From Absicoccus porci (GTDB lineage: Bacteria; Bacillota_I; Bacilli_A; Erysipelotrichales; Erysipelotrichaceae): a stretch of 64,000 bases of DNA. A program made the position numbers and the translations under genes. Numbering within the stretch: position 1 is the stretch's first letter; each line of letters starts with the position of its first letter. The notes under the pieces are model-generated. The model did no database searches. It was not told where the DNA came from and worked only from the letters and a program-made list of their open reading frames with translations. The stretch covers positions 157,861 to 221,860 of the forward strand of contig NZ_RJQC01000003.1 in NCBI RefSeq assembly GCF_003725415.1, given 5' to 3'. Of the stretch, positions 25,426 through 34,642 are shown one piece after another.

Positions 25426-25449
25426 GTAGTTGAACTACCTGCTTTTTTT
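25420..25449 (+). terminator. Intrinsic terminator of the SSB-like gene
   Basis: Stem AGGTAGT / ACTACCT with a 3-base loop and a T-run; it starts in the stop codon region. Confidence 0.85.
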
Positions 25450-25478
25450 ACGTTATACTTTTCTTGGAGGATTAAGCA

Positions 25479-26294
25479 ATGAGACAGAATCTACATACAC
25501 ACAGTACATATTGTGATGGCAAAGATCAACCAGAAGAAATGATTCAAACAGCCATTGCCGAAAAATTTGATATTTTAGGTTTTTCTGGTCATGGACATTG
25601 TATTTATGATGATGCATCCATGTCGCAACAAGGACAAACAAAGTACATCGATGAGATTCGTAGACTCCAAAAACAATATGCCGATGAAATTCAAATTTAT
25701 TTAGGCATTGAACAAGATATATTAGGAAGAGTGCCCAATCCTAGGGATTTTGATTATATTATTGGTAGTGCTCATTTTGTTGAACATGAAGGTCAGTTTA
25801 TGAGTGTGGATTATAGTGAAGAAATGATGTGTAAAATCCTGCATGAATGGTTTCATGATGATTTTTTGGAGTATGCCAAAACATACTATCAAAATGTCAG
25901 AATGATGAAAGACTGGGATGAAGTAGATATTATTGGACATTTGGATTTATTGACAAAATATAATGAAGGAAACAAATATTTTGATTTTGAAAATCCAAAA
26001 TATGTTTCCATTGCGTGTGATACAATTGATGCTCTTGCCAATAAGATCTTTGAGGTAAATACCGGAGCGATTGCACGTGGTTATCGAACAAGTCCCTATC
26101 CTTATAAAAACTTATTGGCTTATATGCAGGAAAAGAATATTCGTATCTGTTTAAATAGTGATTGTCATGATCGAACAAAATTGGCTTGTAACTTTCAAGA
26201 ATCTTTAGAAATGATTCGTTCGGTTGGTTATGGTTCGATGGTTATATTGACTTCGGATGGTTTTAAAGATTTATCACTCGAAGCGTTCCAATAA
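25479..26294 (+). CDS. PHP-domain phosphatase (histidinol-phosphatase-like)
   Basis: The 271-residue protein has the metal motifs of the PHP superfamily: HTHSTYCDG near residue 5, GFSGHGH, a conserved IEQDIL acidic residue, GSAHF, GHLDLL and NSDCHD near the end. Close relatives are called histidinol phosphatases (HisK type), which dephosphorylate histidinol phosphate. No his genes are nearby, so the substrate remains open. It is preceded by TTGGAGG. Confidence 0.8.
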   Translation: MRQNLHTHSTYCDGKDQPEEMIQTAIAEKFDILGFSGHGHCIYDDASMSQQGQTKYIDEIRRLQKQYADEIQIYLGIEQDILGRVPNPRDFDYIIGSAHFVEHEGQFMSVDYSEEMMCKILHEWFHDDFLEYAKTYYQNVRMMKDWDEVDIIGHLDLLTKYNEGNKYFDFENPKYVSIACDTIDALANKIFEVNTGAIARGYRTSPYPYKNLLAYMQEKNIRICLNSDCHDRTKLACNFQESLEMIRSVGYGSMVILTSDGFKDLSLEAFQ

Positions 26295-26318
26295 AAAAAG
26301 AACGAATTGCTTCGTTCT
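26294..26318 (-). terminator. Terminator of the minus-strand SseB-like gene
   Basis: Stem AGAACGAA / TTCGTTCT with loop TTGC. The A-run on the + strand reads as a U-run on the - strand. The hairpin begins within the stop codon of the minus-strand gene and also separates it from the convergent PHP gene. Confidence 0.85.
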
Positions 26319-26676
26319 AATGACGTCCAAATTGTTCATTTAATCCTTCGACAATATCTTTTGGTAATCGCACATTTTCAGTAAATGGGTTCACTACAAT
26401 GGCGTGGACCTTTTTATTTTGAGCTACTTCATGTAGACATTCAACAAAAGGAAGTTGTTGCCAATCTACATTCACATACTCATCCAATGCTTCTTCTTTG
26501 TTAGAAAAGACGGGATAGAATTTATTGCTATCCATATCTGCTAAGATATCGGGTTGTCCATCTTCAAATACAGGAATCCAAACAGAACTAGAAATTAATG
26601 TTTCTAGCATGGAGACTAGATTATCTTCGGATTGGTCTTGGCCATAAGCCTGTAGCTTTTCTTTAATTGCATCCAT
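26317..26676 (-). CDS. SseB-domain protein of unknown function
   Basis: The 119-residue product has an SseB N-terminal-domain pattern (WIPVFEDGQ ... DSNKFYPVFSNKEEALDEY ... HAIVVNPFTENVRLPKD). Proteins of this type are small, soluble and poorly understood; enhanced-serine-sensitivity SseB is the name-giver. It lies 44 bases behind rpsD in the same direction, beyond the rpsD terminator, so it is either expressed by read-through or from its own weak promoter. Confidence 0.7.
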   Translation of the reverse strand: MDAIKEKLQAYGQDQSEDNLVSMLETLISSSVWIPVFEDGQPDILADMDSNKFYPVFSNKEEALDEYVNVDWQQLPFVECLHEVAQNKKVHAIVVNPFTENVRLPKDIVEGLNEQFGRH

Positions 26677-26696
26677 ATAAATCTTCTTTCTAAAAT

Positions 26697-26719
26697 AAAA
26701 AGAGGCAATGCCTCTTTTT
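26697..26719 (-). terminator. Intrinsic terminator of rpsD
   Basis: Perfect 10-bp stem AAAAAGAGGC / GCCTCTTTTT with a 3-base loop. The A-run gives a U-run on the - strand. Confidence 0.92.
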
Positions 26720-26720
26720 A

Positions 26721-27329
26721 CTAACGGTTGTAGTACTCAACGACTAACAATTCATTAATTGGTTGTGATGTGAATAATTCACTACGTTCTGGATAACGTA
26801 CGTATGTACCTTTTTTCTTATCTGCGTCTACATTAACAAAATCAACAGTTGATGTAGCAGCTTCTAAAGCTTCGTTGATCGTAGATAAGTTTTTTGAACG
26901 TTCACGAACTTCGATTTCTTGTCCTGGTTTTACTTGGAAACTAGGAATATCGACTTTCTTTCCATCAACCAAGATATGTCCATGGTTGACAAGTTGGCGA
27001 GCTGCACGACGTGTACGCGCAAATCCCATACGATAAACGATGTTATCTAAACGGCTTTCCAACATAACTAATAAGTTTTCACCAGATGCACCTGGTTTTT
27101 TACTTGCTTTCGCGTACGTATTAGCGAATTGTTTTTCACTTAATTGATACGTATGACGAATACGTTGTTTTTCCTGTAACTGAATACCGTAGTTTGTTAA
27201 TTTGCCACGACGTCCTTGGCCGTGTTGACCTGGAACATAATTACGACGAGTAAGTTCTTCTCCTGTTTCCAAGATTGAGAAACCTAGACGACGAGACTTT
27301 TTCCAAGTACTTCCTGTGTTTCTAGACAT
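26721..27329 (-). CDS. rpsD: 30S ribosomal protein S4
   Basis: S4 nucleates 30S assembly on the 5' domain of 16S rRNA. Visible features are the basic N-terminus SRNTGSTWKKSRRLGFSI, the KQRIRHTYQLSEKQF segment, and the S4 RNA-binding fold (LESRLDNIVYRMGFARTRRAARQLVNHGHILVDGKKVDIPS). At 202 residues it is typical. As in Bacillus it is a separate transcription unit with a leader, divergent from ezrA, and S4 probably represses its own leader. Confidence 0.97.
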   Translation of the reverse strand: MSRNTGSTWKKSRRLGFSILETGEELTRRNYVPGQHGQGRRGKLTNYGIQLQEKQRIRHTYQLSEKQFANTYAKASKKPGASGENLLVMLESRLDNIVYRMGFARTRRAARQLVNHGHILVDGKKVDIPSFQVKPGQEIEVRERSKNLSTINEALEAATSTVDFVNVDADKKKGTYVRYPERSELFTSQPINELLVVEYYNR

Positions 27330-27500
27330 AAGTTTCCTCCTATTGTTTTTTCACAAAACAATAACAGTACAAATCACTACTAGGCGTGTTATAAAAGATG
27401 CTTTCTACTATTCAGCTGTTAGTTACTCGCATCGCTTACGCTTATAACGCGTATCTTGTAGCTTTGTATGCTGCTATCAATTTATGCTCAAATATCATAT
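27330..27500 (-). promoter_or_regulatory. rpsD leader with hairpin next to the ribosome site
   Basis: Read on the - strand, ATTGTTTT-GTGAA-AAAACAAT (27342-27363) forms an 8-bp hairpin directly before AGGAGG. Further upstream is about 130 bases of untranslated sequence, with only a weak candidate promoter (TTGATA at 27498-27503). Firmicutes rpsD genes are often autoregulated by S4 through such leaders; I do not see a specific conserved S4 motif. Confidence 0.45.
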
Positions 27501-27540
27501 CAAAGTGCTAGTTCAAAATCAAGAAAATTTAGATTATTCA

Positions 27541-27569
27541 TGGAAAGACATACTAAGTTTTGCTATAAT
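27541..27569 (+). promoter_or_regulatory. ezrA promoter
   Basis: TGGAAA (27541-27546), 17-base spacer, TATAAT (27564-27569) with the extended TGC ahead of the -10. It is followed by TAAGGAGG before the ATG. Confidence 0.7.
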
Positions 27570-27597
27570 GACAGTAGTTTTTTAAGGAGGAATTTGG

Positions 27598-29358
27598 ATG
27601 CAATCTGTAACCGACTTTTTATCATTTATTCAATCACGTATCACGTTGGCTACGTTGATATATATATGTATCATCGTTTTGGTGATTATCTTATTAGTCA
27701 TTCTTTCCAATCATTTACGCCGTCGTAAAGCGAACGCCCGATTTGAGGAATTAGAGAAAGATGTGAATGCGGTAAGAAATAATTCATTAGATTATAAATT
27801 TAATAAAGCTAAAGCATTCGCAAAAGTAAATGCCGATATCATGGAACGTGTCAATGAATTGACACCAAAATATAATGTATGCATTGAAGGTATGGATGAA
27901 TGTGACACACTTTGTGAAAAAGCACACGATGCTTTAGAAGGACATCATACCAAAAGAGCTATGCGCCGAATGGATGAATTGGAAACATCTTTGAAAGATG
28001 CACGGGAACGCATTCGTATCGTTACGAAAGCATTGGATAATATTCTGCAAAAAGAAACAGAAGTTCGTGATTTTGCGAATGCCTTAAAGGAACGTTATCA
28101 AAATGTGCGTCAAGTCTATACGACCAATCGTAATTCTTTTTATAAAGCAACGACTTACTTTGATTCTCGCTTCCAAGAAATTGAAAATGATTTCTCTAAT
28201 TTCGAAGAATGGATGTATGCTTGTGAATTCAATAAAGCCAAAGACGAAGGAAACAAGATTGCTGCCTCCATCGATTCACTTTCAAGCGAAATTGCTTTAT
28301 GTCCAGATTTGTATGAAAGAACCAAATCGATTATTCCGGCTGCAATGATGGAAATTAATCAAAATGCGACAGAATTATCACAATCGGATATCAATTTGGG
28401 ATATTTAGAAATCAACAAGAATTTAAATGAAGCAGCTAGCCAATTAAAAGAAGCTGAACATCGCATCGATGTGGGTAATCTCAAAGAAGCACAAATGATG
28501 ATTAGTCAAATTGGTGATGGTGTTTTAAAACTACAAGATGCGATATCACAAGAAAAGGCAGCCTATGATGAAATTCATGGTGGCTTAGAACAGAACTTAA
28601 TCACTGTATCCGAGATTCAAGTGGAATTGAACGACATCAAAAAGATGTATTCGAATATTCGAGATCGTTTTGGTTTGGAAGATTGGACACATCGTTTTGC
28701 ATTAGCCGATGAACAAATGGGCAATGTCCAGGAAGCATCAACGTTGTTGCAAAGAGAAATTAAAGCAGATCAAACACCACTGATTGAAGTTGTACGCTAT
28801 TATCGTGAATTTGTTGCCGATATCAATGAATTTAAGACACAAATTGATGAAATGAAATCAAAATTGATCAGCGCAAGCAGTGATGAATCACGTGCGCAGA
28901 AACAATTGATCAAGTTACAATTGATCTTAAATGAAGTACGCTTAAATGCGGCCACACGTCATTTGCCAAGTATTTCTTCTCAATTTGAAAAAGATATTCA
29001 ACAAGCAGAAGATTTAATTAGTCGTGTGCAAATTGTATTGTCGCATTCACCACTGGATGTGCCAACTTTGAATGCGGATCTACAAGATGCGATTGATTTT
29101 GTTTATAAACTTTACAACAATGCCAATAATTTGATTGGTGTAGCTGTAATGGTTGAAAATGCGATCGTTTTTGGAAATCGTTTCCGTTCTGCACATCCTT
29201 CGATGAATACCGATCTGACACGTGCTGAATTGTGTTTCCAAAATGGAGAATATACTCGTGCTTTAAAAATTGCAATCCAAGCTATTGAAAATCTACATCC
29301 TGGTACCTATGAAAAATTGATTGCGAAAAAAGATCCCGCTGTCATGAATCAGGTGTAG
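27598..29358 (+). CDS. ezrA: Septation ring formation regulator EzrA
   Basis: EzrA is a membrane-anchored regulator that interacts with FtsZ and prevents misplaced division rings. It has one N-terminal membrane span (about residues 17-38), a short basic linker (LRRRKANARF), and about 530 residues of cytoplasmic spectrin-like coiled-coil repeats rich in Glu, Lys and Gln. The length of 586 is close to the Bacillus protein. Placement beside rpsD and ahead of a cysteine desulfurase and thiI matches Bacillus order (rpsD - ezrA - nifZ - thiI). Confidence 0.9.
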   Translation: MQSVTDFLSFIQSRITLATLIYICIIVLVIILLVILSNHLRRRKANARFEELEKDVNAVRNNSLDYKFNKAKAFAKVNADIMERVNELTPKYNVCIEGMDECDTLCEKAHDALEGHHTKRAMRRMDELETSLKDARERIRIVTKALDNILQKETEVRDFANALKERYQNVRQVYTTNRNSFYKATTYFDSRFQEIENDFSNFEEWMYACEFNKAKDEGNKIAASIDSLSSEIALCPDLYERTKSIIPAAMMEINQNATELSQSDINLGYLEINKNLNEAASQLKEAEHRIDVGNLKEAQMMISQIGDGVLKLQDAISQEKAAYDEIHGGLEQNLITVSEIQVELNDIKKMYSNIRDRFGLEDWTHRFALADEQMGNVQEASTLLQREIKADQTPLIEVVRYYREFVADINEFKTQIDEMKSKLISASSDESRAQKQLIKLQLILNEVRLNAATRHLPSISSQFEKDIQQAEDLISRVQIVLSHSPLDVPTLNADLQDAIDFVYKLYNNANNLIGVAVMVENAIVFGNRFRSAHPSMNTDLTRAELCFQNGEYTRALKIAIQAIENLHPGTYEKLIAKKDPAVMNQV

Positions 29359-29361
29359 ACC

Positions 29362-30492
29362 ATGATTTATTTTGATAATTCTTCAACGACCTCCCTTGCA
29401 CCGGAGGTCCTTGCCGTTTATAAGCAGTTGCTCGCCACAACCTATGGAAATCCAGATAGTCTTCATCAAGTGGGACGAAAAGCCAATGGCTTGATGGAAA
29501 CAGCACGCCAAAAAATTGCACATATGTTAGGGGTCAAGGGCAGTGAAATATTATTTACTGCCAGTGCAAGTGAAGCCAATACTATGGCTATTATTGGATA
29601 TGCCTTGGCAAATACTTCACGTGGCAAACATGTTTTGATTAGTAATGTCGAACATCCATCGGTTGATCATGCAGCAGATGTTCTTTCTCAGCTAGGATTT
29701 GATGTGGAAAAGATGCCAATCAATGAACAGGGAATCATCACTCCAGAATGTGTTCAATCCTATATGCGGAAAGATACAATTCTAGTTTCAACCATGCATG
29801 TCAATAATGAAATGGGAGCCATCAATCCCATTCGAGAGATTGAAAAAGTAGTTCATCAAAATCCAACATGCGTTTATCATGTGGACTGTGTACAAAGCTT
29901 TTCAAAAATCGATGTGCCATTTGAAATTTTAGATATGGCTACGATTTCAGCTCATAAGATCCATGGATTAAAAGGATCTGGGTTATTGATGAAAAAAGAA
30001 AAAGTACAAATGAAGCCGATCATTCAAGGTGGTCAACAAGAACACGGTTTGCGAGGTGGAACCCAAAATGCACCCACAAATATTGTACTCGCAAAAACTA
30101 TTCGATTGGCTTTATCGGCTCAACAAGAAAGTTACGAAAAAATTAAGAAAATAAATACCTATCTACGACAGGAACTATCTCAAATACCAGGTGCACATAT
30201 TCATTCACCTGAAAATGCCTTGCCATATATCTTAAATATTGGCTTTGATCAATTGACCAGTGAAGTATTATTAAATGCATTGGATGCCCATGATATTTGT
30301 GTATCCGCAAAGAGTACGTGTTCCAGTCATGGAGCTAATGAATCCCATACACTCTTAGCGATGGGAAAATCCAAAAAGGAAGCAACACATATGATTCGGT
30401 TATCCTTTTCTGGTTTAAACACAATGGATGAAGCAAAACAATTTATACAAATATGTAAGGAGATCATTAAAGATTATGGACTATCGTTATGA
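29362..30492 (+). CDS. Cysteine desulfurase (NifS/IscS family)
   Basis: This PLP enzyme takes sulfur from cysteine and passes it to partner proteins. The PLP lysine is Lys199 in SAHKIHG, and the active-site cysteine is Cys320 in AKSTCSSHG. The aspartate/histidine environment (VDCVQ, STMHVNNEMG) is intact. It starts 3 bases after ezrA and its end overlaps thiI. This linkage indicates that it feeds ThiI for 4-thiouridine in tRNA and for thiamine synthesis, as the Bacillus NifZ does. Confidence 0.92.
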   Translation: MIYFDNSSTTSLAPEVLAVYKQLLATTYGNPDSLHQVGRKANGLMETARQKIAHMLGVKGSEILFTASASEANTMAIIGYALANTSRGKHVLISNVEHPSVDHAADVLSQLGFDVEKMPINEQGIITPECVQSYMRKDTILVSTMHVNNEMGAINPIREIEKVVHQNPTCVYHVDCVQSFSKIDVPFEILDMATISAHKIHGLKGSGLLMKKEKVQMKPIIQGGQQEHGLRGGTQNAPTNIVLAKTIRLALSAQQESYEKIKKINTYLRQELSQIPGAHIHSPENALPYILNIGFDQLTSEVLLNALDAHDICVSAKSTCSSHGANESHTLLAMGKSKKEATHMIRLSFSGLNTMDEAKQFIQICKEIIKDYGLSL

Positions 30493-31666
30493 TCATATTT
30501 TGATTCGATATGGTGAATTATCACTCAAAGGAAAGAATCGAAATTCATTTATCAAACAGTTATATCACAACGTGAAAAAGGCCCTGGCCAATTTTCCAAC
30601 ATTGGAATACGAAAGACAACATGATCGTATGTACATCTATTTACATGATGAAGATCCAGAAAAAGTCAGTGATGTCTTAGCTACTGTATTTGGGATTTCG
30701 TCTTTTTCATTGGCAATCCAAGTGCCATCGGATATGGATGTGATCATCCAAGCCGCTAAGAATAGTGTTGATCTTTCAACGAAAAAAACATTTAAAGTAG
30801 CAGCTCGACGCTCGGATAAAAACTTTCCATATATTTCCGATACGATCAATCGTCAAGTAGCAGGAGAAATTCTTCGAAATAGTGATTGGAAAGTCGATGT
30901 GCATCATCCTGATGTCAAAATCGTAATTGAAGTACATAAAGAATTTACATATATCATGACCAATCGCCGTGCTGGTGCTGGTGGATATCCGGTTGGTGTT
31001 GGTGGTAAAGCCATCATGTTATTGAGTGGCGGTATTGACTCACCAGTTGCGAGTTATTTGTTGATGAAACGTGGTGTCCATATTGAAGCCATTCATTTTG
31101 CGGCTCCTCCTTATACTTCTCAAAATGCACAAGAGAAAGTGCTTACTTTAGCAAAGATGTTAAGTGGCTATCAAGGTGAAATTTTGGTTCATATAGTGCC
31201 ATTTACACAACTGCAATTGGCTATCTATCAACATGCAGATGAAAGTTATGCGATTACTTTGATGCGACGTATGATGATGCGTATTGCAGAAGGTATGGCT
31301 AAAAAAAGACATGCACAAGCAATTGGAACAGGAGAATCTGTTGGTCAAGTGGCCTCACAAACATTAGAAAGCATGCAAACCATCAATGCCGTTACCAATA
31401 TGCCTGTGATTCGTCCGGTTGTGTGTATGGATAAAGTAGAAATTATTGATTTAGCACGAAAAATCGGTACGTATGAAACATCGATTCTTCCATATGAAGA
31501 TTGCTGTACGATCTTTGATCCCAAAGCCCCTGCCACAAAACCACGAATTGATCGTTGTGAGAAATATGAAGCACGTTGGGATTGGGCGTCGATGGTTCAA
31601 GATTGTATTGATCAATGTGAAGATATTGTGGTTCGACCAGAAGCTACACAAGAAGATATATTTTAG
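30476..31666 (+). CDS. thiI: tRNA 4-thiouridine synthetase ThiI
   Basis: ThiI activates U8 of tRNA with ATP and transfers sulfur to it, and may also serve thiamine synthesis. The N-terminal ferredoxin-like and THUMP regions (about 1-165) precede the PP-loop SGGIDSPVASYL (residues about 185) and the C-terminal region EDCCTIFDPKAPATKPR. No rhodanese domain is present, as in Bacillus. I chose ATG 30476 (MDYRYDHILIRYGELSLKG, 396 residues); in-frame ATG 30428 lies deep inside the previous gene. AAGGAG is somewhat far, 13 bases upstream. Confidence 0.93.
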   Translation: MDYRYDHILIRYGELSLKGKNRNSFIKQLYHNVKKALANFPTLEYERQHDRMYIYLHDEDPEKVSDVLATVFGISSFSLAIQVPSDMDVIIQAAKNSVDLSTKKTFKVAARRSDKNFPYISDTINRQVAGEILRNSDWKVDVHHPDVKIVIEVHKEFTYIMTNRRAGAGGYPVGVGGKAIMLLSGGIDSPVASYLLMKRGVHIEAIHFAAPPYTSQNAQEKVLTLAKMLSGYQGEILVHIVPFTQLQLAIYQHADESYAITLMRRMMMRIAEGMAKKRHAQAIGTGESVGQVASQTLESMQTINAVTNMPVIRPVVCMDKVEIIDLARKIGTYETSILPYEDCCTIFDPKAPATKPRIDRCEKYEARWDWASMVQDCIDQCEDIVVRPEATQEDIF

Positions 31667-31687
31667 GTGGTTTATCCACCTTTTTTT
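31665..31687 (+). terminator. Intrinsic terminator of the ezrA-thiI unit
   Basis: Stem AGGTGG / CCACCT with loop TTTAT and seven T residues; it starts within the thiI stop codon. Confidence 0.88.
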
Positions 31688-31701
31688 AAAAAGGAGCATC
31701 T

Positions 31702-32472
31702 ATGTTAATTTGTCCAATTTGTCACACGCCTTTAGAAAGAAAAGAACATACATGGGAGTGTATCCATCATCATAGTTTTGATGTTGCAAAACAAGGGTAT
31801 GTCAATTTGTCTATGAAACAAAAGAAACAACAAGGGGATAATAAAGAAATGGTCAAAGCACGTACCGCTTTTTTAGAACAGGGTTATTATGATTTCTTGA
31901 AAGCACAAGTCGTCATGATCATTCAATCCTATCATCTAAAAACAATTGTGGATACGGGTTGTGGACAAGGATACTATACCTCAGCTGTTTCAAAGGTTTG
32001 TGATGTGTGGGGTATTGATTTAAGCAAAGATGCGATTCAATATGCAGCCAAAAAAGATAAATTGGGTCAATATATTGTGGCGAGCATTTTTTCCATGCCG
32101 TTACAATCCAATGGCTGCGATGGTGTTCTATCCATTTTTGTTCCCTATGCCACCAATGAAATCCGACGAATTATAAAGACGAATGGTATTTGGATCACGG
32201 TTGGTCCGGGGCCGCATCATTGTTGGGAATTGAAAGAAATGCTCTATGAACATGTGAAAGAAAATCCAATGCCCAATCCAAAACAAAAAGGCTTTTCACA
32301 TGAAGAACAGAAAATTATCACTTCAAAACAATGGGTGGATGATGTATGGGACTTATTGGAAATGACACCGTATCGATATAAAAGTCCAATCGATGGTCTG
32401 CAACGTGTAAAAGCTTGTACAGGAAAGGAAATCACATTTGAATTTGTGATCGATGTTTGGAGAAAATTATGA
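31702..32472 (+). CDS. 23S rRNA (guanine-N1)-methyltransferase, RlmA family
   Basis: The 256-residue protein begins with a zinc ribbon (CPICHTPL ... WECIHHHSFDVAKQGYVNL), which is the mark of RlmA/RrmA enzymes. A SAM-binding Rossmann domain follows (IVDTGCGQGYYTSA). These enzymes methylate N1 of G745 or G748 in helix 35 of 23S rRNA. In Gram-positives the usual form is RlmAII. It overlaps the next methyltransferase by 4 bases. Confidence 0.87.
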   Translation: MLICPICHTPLERKEHTWECIHHHSFDVAKQGYVNLSMKQKKQQGDNKEMVKARTAFLEQGYYDFLKAQVVMIIQSYHLKTIVDTGCGQGYYTSAVSKVCDVWGIDLSKDAIQYAAKKDKLGQYIVASIFSMPLQSNGCDGVLSIFVPYATNEIRRIIKTNGIWITVGPGPHHCWELKEMLYEHVKENPMPNPKQKGFSHEEQKIITSKQWVDDVWDLLEMTPYRYKSPIDGLQRVKACTGKEITFEFVIDVWRKL

Positions 32473-33743
32473 AAACAACAATAAAAAAATGGGGAATCAA
32501 TGGCGAAGGAATTGCGTATTATCACCGAAAACCCGTCTTTATTCCCTATGCGTTACCGCAAGAAGAAATTGAATATCACATTGTCAAAGAAACAAGAAAA
32601 TATTGTATCGGTGAGATGGATCGTTTGATCACTCAATCTGCACGACGTCGTTATCCATTATGTTCCAAATGGCAAACTTGCGGTGGTTGTGCTTTGATGC
32701 ATACGCAATATAAAGAACAATGTAAAATGAAAAGCCAAATGGTCAAAGAAGCATTGCGCAAGTATACGAAATACCAAGGACCAATATTGCCAATTATTAA
32801 GAATCCAGATCCATTGGGATATCGGAACATGTGTAAACTTCCACTACAAAAAATCAATGGACATTGGCAAACTGGTATGTATGAGGCCAATACGCATGAT
32901 TTTGTTGCGATTGATCGATGTTTTATTCATGAGAAACAAATTGAACTGGTTCGAAAAGCCGCTTTGGAAGTATTTGATCAATACCAATTGAAAGATTTAG
33001 AAACCTTGGTTTTAAAAGTGTTTGATCAAAAGGTGCAAATGATTTTGGTGACCAAAGAAATTACCGTATCTGATGCATGTATTACAGCTTTATCTGCCAT
33101 CGATTCAGTTGTTTCTATTTGGCAATCGATCAAAAAAGAGGAAAGCATGGATACCTTTGGTGATACAATGATTCATTTATCAGGAACGGAAACCATGGAA
33201 CTGACTTTGGGAGCTATTCATTGTCAATTATTGCCAAGATCTTTCTTTCAATTAAATACGAAACAAGCTTTGCGTTTATATCAACTCGTACAAGAATGGA
33301 CACCAAATTGTCATACCATTATGGAAGCGTATTGTGGCATTGGCGCTATGAGCTTATTTGTTGCCAATAAAGCAGAATCTGTATGGGGCATTGAATACAA
33401 TAGAGATGCAATCGAAAATGCGAAAATCAATGCGCAATGGAACCATTGTGACAATGTATCTTTTCTTTGTGGAGATGCCAATGAAAAACTGATGGGAACC
33501 AACGAATCCATTGATTGTTTGATTGTGGATCCACCACGTAAAGGATTAGAATCCATGGTCAATACAATTTTACAGAAACAAATCCCAACGATTCTTTATG
33601 TTTCTTGTAATCCAAGTACGTTAGCCAAAGATCTTGCGGTCTTGACAAAACAATATACCATTCAAAAAGTACAGCCATTGGATATGTTTTCCCAAACACC
33701 ATTGGTAGAAACAATTGTTTATTTGGAAAGGAAATCAAAATGA
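32469..33743 (+). CDS. 23S rRNA/tRNA uracil-C5 methyltransferase (RlmD/TrmA family)
   Basis: This is a SAM-dependent m5U methyltransferase. An iron-sulfur cysteine cluster (CSKWQTCGGC ... C, about residues 61-83) follows a short TRAM-like N-terminus. The SAM motif YCGIGAMSLF and the catalytic cysteine in LYVSCNPSTLAKDL are intact. I chose ATG 32469 (424 residues), which overlaps the upstream stop as ATGA; an in-frame ATG lies 12 bases earlier. The RNA target (for example U1939 or U747 in 23S rRNA) cannot be fixed from sequence. Confidence 0.9.
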   Translation: MKTTIKKWGINGEGIAYYHRKPVFIPYALPQEEIEYHIVKETRKYCIGEMDRLITQSARRRYPLCSKWQTCGGCALMHTQYKEQCKMKSQMVKEALRKYTKYQGPILPIIKNPDPLGYRNMCKLPLQKINGHWQTGMYEANTHDFVAIDRCFIHEKQIELVRKAALEVFDQYQLKDLETLVLKVFDQKVQMILVTKEITVSDACITALSAIDSVVSIWQSIKKEESMDTFGDTMIHLSGTETMELTLGAIHCQLLPRSFFQLNTKQALRLYQLVQEWTPNCHTIMEAYCGIGAMSLFVANKAESVWGIEYNRDAIENAKINAQWNHCDNVSFLCGDANEKLMGTNESIDCLIVDPPRKGLESMVNTILQKQIPTILYVSCNPSTLAKDLAVLTKQYTIQKVQPLDMFSQTPLVETIVYLERKSK

Positions 33744-34585
33744 TTCGACTGTTTGTGAGTGATTTAGATGGAACCCTTTTAAATGAAAACCATCAATTGG
33801 ATGATCGAATCTTGCAAAGTATAGATTTTGTGTTAGACAATCAATGCGATTTTGCGATTGCGACCGGAAGAGATATGCATCCACTACATAAAAAGACGTT
33901 GGATTTTGGGGCTCGACATATCTATACGATATGTATGAATGGGGCCATGGTCTTTGATTGGTATCGAAACATTATTTTTGAACAACCCATTGAATCTTCT
34001 TTTGTGTACGAATTGGCACAAACATTTCCGGATTTATCTTTTGATTATAACGGTAAATTAGAAAAATATACGTTAGCTTCTTATCAAGATATTTATGCTC
34101 GTTATCATGCACAAAATTTTTTTGGTGGGTTCATGAATATTGAACAAATGGAAAATTGGTTATCGGATTATCGATATGATCAAAGTCCAGAAGACATTGC
34201 TTCACAAACGATATACAAGATCAATGGGGAAGTCGATGATCCCAAGCGTAAAGCCGAAGTGCATGATTTTCTTTTACAACATGATCATCAAATTGAAAAT
34301 GCACCCTTTCGACCGGATTTCTTTGAAATCACGGCCAAAGGTGTCAATAAAGGAATGGCCATCCATCAATTGGCACAATATTTACATGTCAGTGATGATG
34401 CAGTTGCCGTGTATGGAGATGGTGGCAATGATATGGATATGATGAAAGCTTTTGATCATGCGTATGCCCCTGCCAATGCTTCACAAACGATTCAAGCGTA
34501 TGCAAGTGAAATATTAGGTCCAAATAATACATATAGTGTGCCTAAACATATGGAACGAACAATAATAAACAATAAAAATAAATAA
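33740..34585 (+). CDS. Cof-type HAD phosphatase
   Basis: The 281-residue protein has all HAD motifs: SDLDGTLLNE with nucleophile Asp8, IATGRDM, a Lys in KGVNKG, and GDGGNDMDM. A type IIB cap lies between them. It probably dephosphorylates a sugar phosphate or similar small metabolite; the substrate is unknown. It overlaps the preceding methyltransferase by 4 bases. It makes a useful contrast with the HAD-like protein at 7965, whose nucleophile and metal motifs are altered. Confidence 0.88.
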   Translation: MIRLFVSDLDGTLLNENHQLDDRILQSIDFVLDNQCDFAIATGRDMHPLHKKTLDFGARHIYTICMNGAMVFDWYRNIIFEQPIESSFVYELAQTFPDLSFDYNGKLEKYTLASYQDIYARYHAQNFFGGFMNIEQMENWLSDYRYDQSPEDIASQTIYKINGEVDDPKRKAEVHDFLLQHDHQIENAPFRPDFFEITAKGVNKGMAIHQLAQYLHVSDDAVAVYGDGGNDMDMMKAFDHAYAPANASQTIQAYASEILGPNNTYSVPKHMERTIINNKNK

Positions 34586-34592
34586 TAAATAA

Positions 34593-34620
34593 TTGCATAA
34601 TAGGAAATATATTATATAAT
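34593..34620 (+). promoter_or_regulatory. Promoter of the glycyl radical enzyme operon
   Basis: TTGCAT (34593-34598), 16-base spacer, TATAAT (34615-34620), in a very AT-rich gap; the ATG follows at 34643. Confidence 0.7.
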
Positions 34621-34642
34621 ATGTCTGAAGAGGTAGAAAGAT

